Shown here piece after piece: positions 28,100-37,857 of a stretch of DNA of 64,000 bases. A program made the position numbers and the translations under genes. Location: assembly GCF_030230605.1 (NCBI RefSeq), contig NZ_JASPDO010000012.1, forward strand, positions 1-64,000, in the 5' to 3' direction. Numbering within the stretch: position 1 is the first letter of the stretch; every line of letters begins with the position of its first letter. The notes below the pieces were generated by a model. It worked only from the letters and a program-made list of their open reading frames with translations, was not told the origin of the DNA and made no database searches. This DNA comes from Brevibacterium sp. UMB1308A (lineage in GTDB: Bacteria; Actinomycetota; Actinomycetes; Actinomycetales; Brevibacteriaceae).

Positions 28100-30424
28100 G
28101 TGCTGATTGATCTGGTGACCGCGTTTGGCGAGCGGGCTGACCGTGTGACGCATGCGCGCAGTTTTCCCGCCCGCGAGGCGCAGTTCGCGGATTGGCCGGA
28201 GTGGGTAAGTCCCGAGGTCGTTCACGCGTGGCAGGTCACGGGTATTGAGCGTCCGTGGCGGCACCAGGTGGAGGCGGCGCAGAGGGTGTGGGCAGCCGGG
28301 GCTGGTGCGGGTGATGAAGCCGGCGCGGGCGACGAGTCTTGCGTGGACACAGTCATCGCCACGGGCACGGCCAGTGGGAAGAGCCTGGGGTTTTGGTTGC
28401 CGGTCACGCAGGCGGCGTTTGAGAGTCGGGATGCGTTGCCTACCAAGGTGGCGACGACTCTTTATATTTCTCCCACGAAGGCGTTGGGGCATGATCAGTT
28501 GTCGAAGCTCGTGTCGCTGCCTCTGCAGGGGGTGCGGGCGGGCAGTTTCGATGGGGACACCTCGGAGGCGGACCGGCAGTGGGCCCGGCAGCACGGCAAC
28601 ATCATTTTCACCAACCCCGATATGTTGCACCGCAGTATTTTGCCTGGTCACGAGCGGTTTCGCCGGTGGTTTAAGAACTTGCGGTTTGTGGTTGTTGACG
28701 AGGCGCACAGGTACCGAGGCGTGTTTGGGTCGCATGTGGCGTTGGTGTTGCGCCGGTTGTTGCGGGTGGCGGCGTTGTATGGGGCGCGGCCCACGGTGGT
28801 GGGGGCGTCTGCGACGATGGCTGACCCGGCCGCCGCGTTTAGCAGGTTTACGGGCCGGGAGGCGTATGCGGTGACGGAAGATACGTCGCCTAAGGCTGCG
28901 GGCACGTTTCTTTTGTGGGAGCCGCCGTTGGTGGCTGGTGAGGAGGCGCAGCGCCGGTCGACCATCAGTGAGGCCACGAGCATGTTGGTGGATACGACGT
29001 GTGCTGGGGTTCGGTCGATTGCGTTCATTGCGTCTCGTGCGGGAGCCGAGGCGTTGGCGGACTCGGTACGTAGCCAGGTGGGGCGGATAGCGCCGGAGTT
29101 GACCACCTCGGTCGCGGCCTACCGGGGCGGGTACTTGCCCGAGGAGCGCCGGGCCTTGGAGACGGGCTTGCGCGGGGGCAAGTTGCGGACGGTGGCCTCG
29201 ACGAACGCGCTGGAGTTGGGGATCGACATCAGCGGGTTGGACGTGGTGGTGATCGCAGGCTGGCCGGGCACGTTGGCGTCGTTGTGGCAGCAGGCCGGGC
29301 GTGCGGGCCGAGCGGGGCAGGAATGGTTGGCGGTGTTGATCGCGCGGGATGACCCGTTGGACACGTATGTGGTGCACAACCCGGAGCATGTGTTTGACGC
29401 CCCGGTTGAGGCCGGGGTGATTCACCCGGAGAACCCGTATGTGGTGGCGGGGCATTTGTTGGCGGCGGCTGCTGAGGAGCCGTTGACGGAGGACGACTGC
29501 CGGTTGTGGTTTGGTGAGCGGGCCGTTGAGGTAACGCGCGAGTTGGCCGAGGCAAAGTATTTGCGCGCCCGTCCCACGGGGTGGTTTTGGGCGAAGGCAG
29601 AGTCGGCGGCGGCGTTGACGGATATTCGCGGGTCTGGTGGCGCGCAGGTGCGGTTGGTGGATCAGGCGACGGGCATGTTGTTGGGCACGGTGGATGATGC
29701 GGCTGCGCCCCGGCAGAGTTTTCCGGGTGCGGTGTATGTGCATCAGGGTGAGACGTTTTCGGTGTTGGAGTTGGATTTGGCCGAGCGGGTGGCGTTGGTG
29801 GCGCCCGCGACGGTGGATTACACAACGCAGGCGAGGTCGGTGACGGAGATTCGCGTGGTGGGCACCGAGGGGTCGCGTGGGTTGCCCAGCGGGTGCCGGG
29901 TGTTTCATGGGGCTGTTGAGGTGACGACCCAGGTGACGGGGTACATCATGCGACAGAACGGCACGGGTGTGGTGTTGGGTGAGCGGCCGTTGGATTTGCC
30001 AGCACAGACGTTGCGCACGCATGCGGTGTGGTGGACGGCGCCGGATTCGGTGGTGGAGGACGCCGAGGTGGTTGCCGGCGATCTGCCCGGCGCTGTGCAC
30101 GCGGCCGAGCATGCGTCAATTGGGCTGTTGCCGTTGTTTGCTGGTTGTGACCGGTGGGACATTGGCGGGGTTTCTACCGCCCGGCACGCCGACACCGGGC
30201 AGGCGACGGTGTTTGTGTATGACGGTCAGTCAGGTGGCACCGGGTTTGCCGAGCGTGGGTTTGAAGTTTTTGAGGAGTGGCAGCAGGCGACGCTTGATGC
30301 GATTGACGCGTGCGAATGTGCTGCTGGTTGTCCGTCCTGTGTGCAGAGCCCCAAGTGCGGCAACGGCAACGAGCCTCTTGATAAGGACGCGGCGTTGCGG
30401 TTGTTGCGTGAGGTGCTGGAGTAA
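28100..30424 (+). CDS. DEAD/DEAH helicase, MrfA/YprA type with DUF1998 end
   Basis: 774 residues, superfamily 2 helicase. Motif I ATGTASGKSLGF, motif II VVDEAHRYRG, motif III GASATM, motif V ASTNALELGIDISG and motif VI QQAGRAGRAGQ are all present. The C-terminal DUF1998 zinc module has four Cys in CECAAGCPSCVQSPKCGNGN. Relatives (Bacillus MrfA) act in repair of mitomycin C damage. GTG start with AAGG upstream. It lies divergent from the methyltransferase gene. A 683-codon open frame on the other strand is a GC-driven shadow. Confidence 0.95.
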   Translation: MLIDLVTAFGERADRVTHARSFPAREAQFADWPEWVSPEVVHAWQVTGIERPWRHQVEAAQRVWAAGAGAGDEAGAGDESCVDTVIATGTASGKSLGFWLPVTQAAFESRDALPTKVATTLYISPTKALGHDQLSKLVSLPLQGVRAGSFDGDTSEADRQWARQHGNIIFTNPDMLHRSILPGHERFRRWFKNLRFVVVDEAHRYRGVFGSHVALVLRRLLRVAALYGARPTVVGASATMADPAAAFSRFTGREAYAVTEDTSPKAAGTFLLWEPPLVAGEEAQRRSTISEATSMLVDTTCAGVRSIAFIASRAGAEALADSVRSQVGRIAPELTTSVAAYRGGYLPEERRALETGLRGGKLRTVASTNALELGIDISGLDVVVIAGWPGTLASLWQQAGRAGRAGQEWLAVLIARDDPLDTYVVHNPEHVFDAPVEAGVIHPENPYVVAGHLLAAAAEEPLTEDDCRLWFGERAVEVTRELAEAKYLRARPTGWFWAKAESAAALTDIRGSGGAQVRLVDQATGMLLGTVDDAAAPRQSFPGAVYVHQGETFSVLELDLAERVALVAPATVDYTTQARSVTEIRVVGTEGSRGLPSGCRVFHGAVEVTTQVTGYIMRQNGTGVVLGERPLDLPAQTLRTHAVWWTAPDSVVEDAEVVAGDLPGAVHAAEHASIGLLPLFAGCDRWDIGGVSTARHADTGQATVFVYDGQSGGTGFAERGFEVFEEWQQATLDAIDACECAAGCPSCVQSPKCGNGNEPLDKDAALRLLREVLE

Positions 30425-30814
30425 GACTGTTACTTCGGCAGGGGCACGCCACTCAGTTCGCCCTGTCCAGTTCAAAGACAGGGCCCATGTTCGCAGTTCA
30501 CCATTTACACTCCCCAGCCCGGCACCAAGCTTCCCACCCGACGAGCCTTCGCAACATCAGCTTGTTCTCCAGCTCAGTTTCTTCAGATCCGTCCCGAGAT
30601 CCGTCCCGGCTGGCCCGACCGTCCTACGGCTAACTGTCTTCCCTGCAGTTGGCCTTTTCTCAAAACGGCGGGAAGTCGCCTACAAGCTCTCCCGACCTCG
30701 GATTCCCCTAGCCCAGGTCGCTCAAGTCCTACAGCTGGCGACGCCCGACTGAGGCAAACTGTCTTCTCAGAACTACGGGAGGCCACCAGCCCTGCTTTTA
30801 CTACCGTCAGAACG
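30425..30814. other. intergenic region after the helicase
   Basis: About 390 bp with no convincing gene; the open frames here are extensions of frames shadowing neighbours. It contains a perfect 12-bp tandem duplication AGATCCGTCCCG at 30585-30596 and 30597-30608. No clear terminator hairpin with T tract was seen. Confidence 0.5.
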
Positions 30815-33202
30815 TCAGAACGGTGGCGCGTCACCAACCAGTTCTCCCGGCACCGGCGCATACTCCCAAACAGACCGCTCGTCGCACTCAGTTTCACCCT
30901 CACGGGTAGCCTGCTCGTCGCCCGGCTCACCCTCAGCGTCAGCCGACTCATCTGCCTCTTCTGTCTCAACGGGCCTAGTGATTTCTTCCTGCGTCACGAA
31001 CTGCTTCGAAGCCGCAACCCCCGCCTTTGCATGTTCAGCGTCCAGAAAGCCATCCACCGAGCGACTCACATCCAACTTCCCCGCGTCGAAGAACTGGACC
31101 AACTGCTCGAACTGCTCCTGATTAATTCTGGACTCCGGCGGATACACCAGCGTCGTGCCGATCCGTGGGAACTCAACCGCCAGTCCTCCGTCGTCACGTG
31201 TGGTGATGCTGATGCGCCTGTTGGTTTTCTCCTGGTGATGCTTCTTACACAACGGGTGCAGGTTCTCCAGCACGGTTTGCCCGCCACGCTTAGGGTCCGT
31301 ATGGTTGAACGGCTCTATGTGGTCCTTCTCGCACACCCGTGCCGGCACCGGACACCATGGCACCGAGCACATCACTGACCGAGCTTCAATCACGCGCTTG
31401 AGTGGCGCTGTCACGCGGTACTTTGTGGGGGTTGATTGAAGCACAACACCAGTGTCTGGGTCGGTAAACATCCGATACACCCACGTTGCCCGCGAGATCA
31501 GTTCATCAGCAGTCTGGTCATCAATCGGAGTGCGATTATTCACCATCGCGGGCACATTCAGACGTTCCCGTACCAAAACTGGGCGAGCCATGTTCCCGTC
31601 ATTTTCGCGCGTCGCGGTCTCGTGCGAGCCATCTTCTTCTGGCGGTCCCGCACCTTGGGCATTTTCATTAGGCGCTTTGCCACCTTGCGCACCTTCAGTT
31701 CGCGCATCTTCATTCGGCGGATATCCAGCTGGCGGGACTCCACTTAAACCACTTCCATCCGGAGGATCGTCACCTTGTGGTTTACTGTCTGCGTTCATTC
31801 CGACTGGTTGCTCTACGCCCGGCGGTTCACCACCCGGATCTGTTCCGCCCGGGGGCCGATCTTCCGTTGCCTGACCGTCACCACTAGGCACTTTCACACC
31901 GTTTGCTGCCAGATCCAGCTCAATGAGTCCCGGCATTTGATCCTTGAGGAAGTGGAGCACGGGGACCGTGACGTTGATGTTGGTCTGAGCTTTTAACCAT
32001 TCCTCGTTGATTGGCATGGAGATGCACAGCTCCATTTCATACACGCGCTGCGCATTGTTGGCTTCCCATTTGTCGTTAAACACGGGAACGCTACTTAGCC
32101 CCTTGACTCCTTCACCTGCAGAGTCAACGCTTTCGTCATGCTCCACACTGGCCGGTTTCCGTTGCCCTGTGGGTACGACTTTTGCGTGTACTTCAGTACT
32201 GGGAATAGCGCCGACAGCCATGTCGAATAAGAGTTGGTCCATCAACCGGTCGTCGTCGATTTCCACGTCACCCAGGTCACCGACCCGGAGTTTAACCTTT
32301 TCACCAGATTCGCCGGGGACAAGGATTTCGCGGTCTTTATCCGAAAGCGTGGCGATGAACGGATCGATATCGTTTTTCTTCACCGCCCGCGCGCAACCAC
32401 TTAAACGCGCGAAGTACGCGTGCATTACCAGGGTGGGGCCGGTCATCGTCACCGTGGACGTACCGTCTCCGTTGTCCCAGTACCGCACGCACCGGTTTCG
32501 CACCGCGTCTTCGTTTCGGCTCTTTGGGGTGGTCAGCATCGCAATGATCTCATTGACGTGTTTTCTAAACGTTTTGAAGGTCACGTCCAGTCGTCGCGAC
32601 GTGAGAAGCTCATCGAATAGTGGAACACAGATCCCCAAGTGCGACAGCCTTCGGGCGACATATGACACCCGGTCATATCCAACGACACCGGCTTTCGCTA
32701 ATGCCCACAGCTTGGGCATAAATAGTGCTCCCGTCACCACCCGACGGGTCTCAGTGATCACCTGCGGTCCAGTGCAGTCCATGAACTGCGAAAGCATCCC
32801 CACCGTTGGAGAAGGCAACGAGTCCAGCAACTGTTCTACGTCTTTTACTGAAACCACACCACCGTTAGGCGTGGGCACGCATACGACAGTGTCATCAATC
32901 GATACCCTGGGTGCTTGTTCGCGCACTTGACCAAACGCATCAACCCGAGTTTCACCAGCGAAACTGGGGACTTGCCCGACGACAGTCGGAGCTGCTCCCG
33001 CCTCGGCATCAAAAACTGTGCGTAGCTCCGACGAGTCATCTGTCAATGGGTCGAGGTGAGCAACGACCACAGAAACCAAGGCTTCCGCGCGCTTAATAGT
33101 CGCATCGTTGACCTCACACTCAACTTGCCCGAAAGCCTCAAACACCGCATCACTGGGTTCGCGGTAAAGGTCCATGTCTTCCTCTAAGCCTGGATTAAGC
33201 AT
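30815..33202 (-). CDS. DUF222 / HNH endonuclease-domain protein
   Basis: 795 residues of the '13E12 repeat' family, frequent in actinobacteria and of unknown role. A helical DUF222 domain occupies about 60-420. A hydrophilic, Gly/Pro/Glu/Asn-rich insertion follows at about 455-550. The HNH domain near 630-690 has CSVPWCPVPARVCEKDHIEPF and LHPLCKKHHQEKTN (four Cys for zinc, catalytic DH, HH); cut short here as CEKDHIEPF and CKKHHQEKTN. The C-terminus is acidic. Nuclease activity is probable from the intact motif but untested in most relatives. Possibly a domesticated mobile-element protein. Upstream 33203-33300 is AT-rich and likely carries its promoter. Confidence 0.88.
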   Translation of the reverse strand: MLNPGLEEDMDLYREPSDAVFEAFGQVECEVNDATIKRAEALVSVVVAHLDPLTDDSSELRTVFDAEAGAAPTVVGQVPSFAGETRVDAFGQVREQAPRVSIDDTVVCVPTPNGGVVSVKDVEQLLDSLPSPTVGMLSQFMDCTGPQVITETRRVVTGALFMPKLWALAKAGVVGYDRVSYVARRLSHLGICVPLFDELLTSRRLDVTFKTFRKHVNEIIAMLTTPKSRNEDAVRNRCVRYWDNGDGTSTVTMTGPTLVMHAYFARLSGCARAVKKNDIDPFIATLSDKDREILVPGESGEKVKLRVGDLGDVEIDDDRLMDQLLFDMAVGAIPSTEVHAKVVPTGQRKPASVEHDESVDSAGEGVKGLSSVPVFNDKWEANNAQRVYEMELCISMPINEEWLKAQTNINVTVPVLHFLKDQMPGLIELDLAANGVKVPSGDGQATEDRPPGGTDPGGEPPGVEQPVGMNADSKPQGDDPPDGSGLSGVPPAGYPPNEDARTEGAQGGKAPNENAQGAGPPEEDGSHETATRENDGNMARPVLVRERLNVPAMVNNRTPIDDQTADELISRATWVYRMFTDPDTGVVLQSTPTKYRVTAPLKRVIEARSVMCSVPWCPVPARVCEKDHIEPFNHTDPKRGGQTVLENLHPLCKKHHQEKTNRRISITTRDDGGLAVEFPRIGTTLVYPPESRINQEQFEQLVQFFDAGKLDVSRSVDGFLDAEHAKAGVAASKQFVTQEEITRPVETEEADESADAEGEPGDEQATREGETECDERSVWEYAPVPGELVGDAPPF

Positions 33203-33906
33203 CGTTGCTCACCTCCTTTGTGGTTCTAGCCTACCATCATTCGAACACACATTCAATATCACTTGAAGTTTTTATTTGCTCAACTTCGATATATGTTCTA
33301 TCTTTCAGCGTAAAGGAAAGTCACTGAGCCACATCGAACTCCCGCGCTCCACTGGGCCGCCGTAGCGCTCATGGCGAACCCGCCCCCCGAGGTCGTTCAA
33401 GCTACCGCTCACCACCAACGTCAGGATCCCGGGGCCGTTCGAGTTCCCGCACAATCGGCGCTGTCCATCGGAAGGGCTACCACCTACTTCGCAGCACTCA
33501 GGTTTCGCACTCATTTGACGCAGCCTGGTTCGACTTCTTCTCCCTCCCCTCCCCCTCCCAAAAACACTTGAAGTGAAACTCGTATGTGTAGCTAGTTCCA
33601 GCGCACAACCCACCCACCAACGCCAACACAGGAAGCACCACAGCAAACTCAGCAGTCACCGTGCCACCTTCACTACTCCGGGCTCTTACCCTGCGTTCAC
33701 CCGACCCGCACATCCACCTCGTCGAATCCGCGCTCAAGTGGGCGCGCACTCGCGCTTCACAATCTCGCGCCGAACCACCGTCGCCGCTCCCCCAACTGGA
33801 CTGATGGACCGCGTTCAGCAGACCCTCACAGCAGACCACCCTGAGCACACCAATCCCAGCCTTCTGCGATCTCAGCACTCCCGCACTTCACATCGCGCCC
33901 ACACAC
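33203..33906. other. 704-bp region with tadE remnant
   Basis: Between the HNH gene and the tad cluster. The left 100 bp are AT-rich (promoter of the HNH gene). The rest contains a decayed copy of the tadE 5' half, annotated separately, and open frames that look non-coding. No RNA gene was recognised. Confidence 0.55.
33498..33878 (-). pseudogene. truncated, decayed copy of tadE
   Basis: The translation contains GTVTAEFAVVLPVLALVGG preceded by RRVRARSSEG, nearly the same as the intact tadE product at 34361-34894 (RRVRGRSSER then GTVTAEFAVVLP). DNA around 33613-33699 matches 34661-34740 closely, including GGAAGCACCACAGCAAACTC. After the hydrophobic helix begins, similarity stops and the frame runs into unrelated sequence, so the copy is 3'-truncated. 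It arose by partial duplication of the pilin-like gene. Confidence 0.7.
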
Positions 33907-34383
33907 TCAATACCCTTGCGGGTTACCGGCCACCGCGGTCACCTTGATCGCTTTCAGAGGTTTGGGCATCTCAGCTTTCACTTCCACCTTCACCGTGCCC
34001 AGATCCGTGCGCGCAACACAGTCGGCCAGGTCGAGCCCCTCACGCTCCACCATCTCCTTGGCCACCTTGCACGGTTCACCAGGCACCTTGCCGCGCACCG
34101 CGTCAGCCGCACCCAACGCAGCCAAGTCCGCTGTCCCCTCGGCATGCGCCTTAATCAACGCGCTTCGCCCAGCGAACCCCACCGCGCCCATCAGCACCAA
34201 CGCACACGCAGTCAACGCAACCGCCATCACCGTCGCGGTCCCCCGCTCGCGCGCGCCATAGTCTCGCTCACGCATGCCATAGTCCCGCTCACGTGCGCCA
34301 CGCCCCTGTTCGCAAACCCCACACACTCGCGTCACAGAGCCCGCGCTACACACCTCAGCCTCAGCGTCCACCAATCGAACCAT
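33907..34383 (-). CDS. Rv3654c-like TadE-type pilus protein
   Basis: 158 residues from the ATG at 34383, which has GGAGGG 8 nt upstream and overlaps the previous gene by 23 bp. After a charged N-terminus holding a short tandem repeat (RERDYG twice) comes the hydrophobic segment ERGTATVMAVALTACALVL and then SALIKAHAEGTADLAALGAADA, the hallmark of the Rv3654c/TadE-like family in the Flp cluster. It lacks Glu at +5 after the Gly, so processing by the pilin peptidase is doubtful. Probable minor, membrane-anchored pilus component. Last intact gene of the operon. Confidence 0.82.
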   Translation of the reverse strand: MVRLVDAEAEVCSAGSVTRVCGVCEQGRGARERDYGMRERDYGARERGTATVMAVALTACALVLMGAVGFAGRSALIKAHAEGTADLAALGAADAVRGKVPGEPCKVAKEMVEREGLDLADCVARTDLGTVKVEVKAEMPKPLKAIKVTAVAGNPQGY

Positions 34384-34894
34384 CACTTTGACCCTCCGTC
34401 CGCGCTTCAGCCGACGCCTCCACATCCTTCATGATCGGATGCAACGCTTTTGGCAACGTCGTCTTCACATGCACCTTCGCAAACGCTCCACCCTGCGACA
34501 CCGTCACGGTCGAGCCAGGCCCCGCTTTACGCTTAGCCGCCTTCTCAATGTCATGTACGGGCTCGCCTCGGGCAGCTTCCCTGGCACCCGCCCGAGCCGC
34601 CTCATACACCCGCACCTGTGCAATCCCAATAACACCCGCACCCACCACGAGGATCAGCACCAACACCAACGCAGGAAGCACCACAGCAAACTCAGCAGTC
34701 ACCGTGCCACGTTCACTGCTCCGCCCCCTTACCCTGCGTTGGCCAGAGCCTGTTCGGCGCTCACCCGACACACTCCTGCGATCGCCAAGCACACTGACCG
34801 ACGTCACAGTCCCATGCCCGTCGAACCCAGCACAGCGCCCAATATGTTCAACTCTTTCCTGCACCGATCCCCGCAGTGGAGCGAGCCAACGCAT
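34361..34894 (-). CDS. tadE: TadE-like minor pilin
   Basis: 177 residues from the ATG at 34894, which overlaps the preceding stop (TAATG). It carries a long charged leader of about 60 residues and a class III prepilin site: cleavage after Gly in SSERG|TVTAEF, Glu at +5, then a hydrophobic stretch AVVLPALVLVLILVVG and VRVYEAARAGAREAARGE, the TadE signature. Exported C-terminal domain. A truncated copy of this gene lies 0.5 kb downstream. Confidence 0.85.
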   Translation of the reverse strand: MRWLAPLRGSVQERVEHIGRCAGFDGHGTVTSVSVLGDRRSVSGERRTGSGQRRVRGRSSERGTVTAEFAVVLPALVLVLILVVGAGVIGIAQVRVYEAARAGAREAARGEPVHDIEKAAKRKAGPGSTVTVSQGGAFAKVHVKTTLPKALHPIMKDVEASAEARTEGQSDGSIGGR

Positions 34895-35079
34895 TACTGC
34901 CCCATTCTCAAAGCGACTTGCATGAGATCCAGCAGAATGTTGTTGATCGGATCGCTCTTGAGCAACACCACCAACAGCGCCGCAAAACCGCACGCAGCCA
35001 GAGTTGTAATCGCGTACTCTGCCGTAGTCGCCCCGGTCTCATCACTCAGATCAATACGAGTAATTTCTTTCGACTCCAT
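34894..35079 (-). CDS. DUF4244 Flp-type pilin subunit
   Basis: 61 residues from the ATG at 35079 with AAAGGAAAG upstream; a frame extending to 35184 is unlikely. Flp pilin-like prepilin: short charged leader, cleavage site DETG|ATTAEYAI with the class III E5-Y6 pair, a hydrophobic helix to about residue 40 and a short tail. This is the probable major pilin of the cluster, equivalent to Rv3656c. Its start is set off from tadC by 170 bp, so it may have its own promoter. Confidence 0.88.
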   Translation of the reverse strand: MESKEITRIDLSDETGATTAEYAITTLAACGFAALLVVLLKSDPINNILLDLMQVALRMGQ

Positions 35080-35249
35080 CGTCTTTCCTTTCTCTTTGTC
35101 TGCGATGGACTTTGAGCGTCTCGCACCGCACTCCCCCTCCGAAAGAGACCCAACCACAACTGTGGAAAACGCCGTTTCATCCACATGCCACCGGCCACTC
35201 CAACACGTTCACTGTCCACAGGCTCCGCGCCTCAGCAACAACCCAAACC

Positions 35250-35867
35250 TCACCGCACAAAAATCGCCGACATGTCGCCCACCAACGTGATCACCACCGG
35301 CACCACACCCGTGAGAATCACCGACGGCAAAACGCACACTCCCAAAGGAATCACCAGGTGAACGCCTAGTTTCGCAGCCGCCATCTGTCGACGCCGGCGT
35401 TCTGCCCTACGCATATCGGACGCCAGGCCCGATAAAAGCGGCGCCAACGCCACACCCGTGGACCTCGAGAATTCCACCAGCGAAACCACCGTGCGGTGCT
35501 CGCCAACCGGATCCTGCACTCCCGCAAACGCGTTATCCACAGACCCAAGTGCCAAAGAACGACCTAACCGACCCAACCCCGACCGGTCCTGCGTAGCCCT
35601 CGCCGCCAACTCAAACGCCCTCGGAATCGGCAACCCCGCCCGCAAACAAATCGCCACCAAATCCAAGTCGAACGCCAACTGCTCAACCCGACTCTCCCCC
35701 AGCGTGAGCTTCCCAAACGCCCACTTCCACACCCGCACAAACACACTGCTCCGGTGCACCCGCCTCGCCTGCGACAGCTGGCTCAACCTCCCAGACGATC
35801 TGGGCCACAACAGCCACACCACGCACCCCGCGCAGACCCCCACAATCAACACAGCCACAGTGCTCAC
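35250..35867 (-). CDS. tadC: Flp pilus inner-membrane protein TadC
   Basis: About 205 residues from GTG 35867, with GAGG 5 nt before the GTG next to the tadB stop; a longer frame to 35939 would overlap tadB. T2SSF domain: LAFDLDLVAICLRAGLPIPRAFE and VVSLVEFSRSTGVALAPLLSGLA, flanked by membrane helices at both ends. It forms the platform with TadB. Equivalent to Rv3657c. Confidence 0.85.
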   Translation of the reverse strand: MSTVAVLIVGVCAGCVVWLLWPRSSGRLSQLSQARRVHRSSVFVRVWKWAFGKLTLGESRVEQLAFDLDLVAICLRAGLPIPRAFELAARATQDRSGLGRLGRSLALGSVDNAFAGVQDPVGEHRTVVSLVEFSRSTGVALAPLLSGLASDMRRAERRRRQMAAAKLGVHLVIPLGVCVLPSVILTGVVPVVITLVGDMSAIFVR

Positions 35868-35869
35868 CT

Positions 35870-36685
35870 CTACCTCGCACTCGACAGCATGGAACGCATC
35901 CAAATCCGCCCCGCCACTAAAAGCACCAAACCACCACAAATACTCAGCGCACCCGGTAACGACGTCACCAACTCCACCAAGTCAGCCCCCACCAGCACCG
36001 CCAACCCCAACGACATGATCGGTAACCAGCTCAACACCATTACCGTCGAAATCGGCCCCGCCAACGCCACATCGCGCTCCCGCATCGCATCCGCCCGGTC
36101 CCTACACGTCGACGCATACGACTCCAGCATCTCGGCCGCCGGCGCACCCGCCTGCTCCGACACAAACCACACCGACGCCATTCCAGTAAGAATCCGCGCG
36201 TCCTCATCGCCCAGCTCACCGGCGTACATGCGCAACGCCTGATCCGGCTTCTCACCCAACTCCATGGCCCGCGCCACCTTGCGTAGCACCCGCTCCACCA
36301 CCTCGTTATCCGGCAGGTCCGCCACCAGCGTCATCGCCCGCGCCGGCTCAATCCCCACCTTCAACAACTGCACCGCCCGGTCAATCACCGCGATCATGGG
36401 CGAATCCTCGCTCCCATCGACCGCAACCGCAGCATCGCCCCTACCACGCACCCGCATCACGAACGCGCGCACGCGGTCCCGGAAACGACCTCGGCCCCCT
36501 TCAAGAGCCCCACCGCCCCGGCCGGCCCCGCTCCCACCGAAGCCCCCGCGAAAAGCCCCACCAACACTCCCACCAAAAATCCTGCGCACCCGCGCCCCCG
36601 CGCCGGGCCCCATAAACAGCCACACTGCAGCCGCCGCGCACAGCCCCGCACCAAACGCCACCACAACAAACACAACAATCACCAA
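35870..36685 (-). CDS. tadB: Flp pilus inner-membrane protein TadB
   Basis: 271 residues, TTG or the next GTG as start, after AGGG. N-terminal helix, a Gly/Arg-rich stretch at about 35-75, then a T2SSF domain: IDRAVQLLKVGIEPARAMT, SEQAGAPAAEMLESYA, and two C-terminal helices. Platform protein that recruits the TadA ATPase. Equivalent to Rv3658c. Confidence 0.85.
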   Translation of the reverse strand: MVIVVFVVVAFGAGLCAAAAVWLFMGPGAGARVRRIFGGSVGGAFRGGFGGSGAGRGGGALEGGRGRFRDRVRAFVMRVRGRGDAAVAVDGSEDSPMIAVIDRAVQLLKVGIEPARAMTLVADLPDNEVVERVLRKVARAMELGEKPDQALRMYAGELGDEDARILTGMASVWFVSEQAGAPAAEMLESYASTCRDRADAMRERDVALAGPISTVMVLSWLPIMSLGLAVLVGADLVELVTSLPGALSICGGLVLLVAGRIWMRSMLSSAR

Positions 36686-36711
36686 GCCCTAGCCCCTACC
36701 GCCAAAACCCA

Positions 36712-37857
36712 CTAACCCCGCAACCGCGCGGCCAAATCCGCCCAGCCGGGACCTCGGCCACTGCCTAACTCCCACGCCGGAACCGTCGAAATCACACCAC
36801 TGTCCAACACCGGAACCGCCACCTGCGACACCACCCGCCCCCTGGGCCCCCGCGTCACGTGCACAATCACATCCAACGCCGTACTCACCTGCGACGTCAC
36901 CGACTCCGGCGTCATCCCAGCCAACGCCCCCAGCGCCTCCAACCGGGCAGGCACCGCACTGGCCGCATTCGCGTGAATCGTGGCGCACCCGCCCTCATGC
37001 CCCGTGTTCAACGCGGTGAGCATGTCACGAACCTCGGCCCCACGACACTCCCCCACCACCAACCTGTCCGGCCGCATCCGCAACGCGTTCTTCACCAAAT
37101 CAGCCATGGACACCTCACCCATGCCCTCCACATTCGCCTGCCGTGCCGACAACTGCACCACATGCGGATGCGCCACACTCAACTCCCGCGAATCCTCCAC
37201 AACCAACAACCTCTGGTCCGGATCCACCTCGGCCAACAACGCCCCCAACAATGCGGTCTTCCCCGACCCCGTCCCACCAGAAATCAAGAAATTTTTCCGC
37301 CGTTCCAACACGTGCAACAACAAGTCAGCCACATCCGGCACCACCGTCCCCGCCCCCACCAACTCACTCAACGTGAACCCCCGGTGCCGCGGAATCCTAA
37401 ACGACAACACCGTCACATCCCCCGACAACGGCGGGATCACCGCGTTCAACCGCACCCCATCGGGCAACCGCACGTCCACCAGCGGCTGTGAGTCATCCAA
37501 CCGCCGCCCGCCCAACGCCGCCAGCCGCACAGCCAGCGCCCGCACATCCGCCTCGGTCCCCAACGACACCGGCACCCGGCACAGCCCCTCACCGTGGTCG
37601 GCCCACACGTCCCGCGGCCCGTTCACAAACACGTCCGTCGTCGACACGTCATCCAACAACGGCTGCAACGGCCCCGCGCCCGCCAACTGTGCGGAAATCT
37701 TCGCCACCAGTTCCAGCACCGCCGCGGACCCCAAAACCCTCCCGGATCGCGCAAGCGCGCTCGCCACCGCCGAGGTCGTTACCGGCCCCGGATTTTCCAG
37801 CAAGTAGTCGCGGACCTCGGCTACGAGATCGTCATCAAGCCACTCCTTCATGACCAC
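36712..37857 (-). CDS. tadA: Flp pilus assembly ATPase TadA
   Basis: VirB11/GspE-type secretion ATPase, 381 residues. Walker A ISGGTGSGKTALLG with Lys200, Asp box LLVVEDSREL, Walker B ALRMRPDRLVVGECRG and the His box EGGCATIHANAA are all intact. Cytoplasmic motor for pilus assembly or retraction. The GTG start has GGAG 6 nt upstream and follows the ssd stop directly. Equivalent to Rv3659c. Confidence 0.94.
   Translation of the reverse strand: MVMKEWLDDDLVAEVRDYLLENPGPVTTSAVASALARSGRVLGSAAVLELVAKISAQLAGAGPLQPLLDDVSTTDVFVNGPRDVWADHGEGLCRVPVSLGTEADVRALAVRLAALGGRRLDDSQPLVDVRLPDGVRLNAVIPPLSGDVTVLSFRIPRHRGFTLSELVGAGTVVPDVADLLLHVLERRKNFLISGGTGSGKTALLGALLAEVDPDQRLLVVEDSRELSVAHPHVVQLSARQANVEGMGEVSMADLVKNALRMRPDRLVVGECRGAEVRDMLTALNTGHEGGCATIHANAASAVPARLEALGALAGMTPESVTSQVSTALDVIVHVTRGPRGRVVSQVAVPVLDSGVISTVPAWELGSGRGPGWADLAARLRG

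Noticed and set aside
28061..30112. 683-codon open frame opposite the helicase gene
   Set aside because: It is very Arg/His/Pro/Gln-rich, has no recognisable motif, and mirrors a helicase with all motifs intact; a GC-driven antisense shadow.
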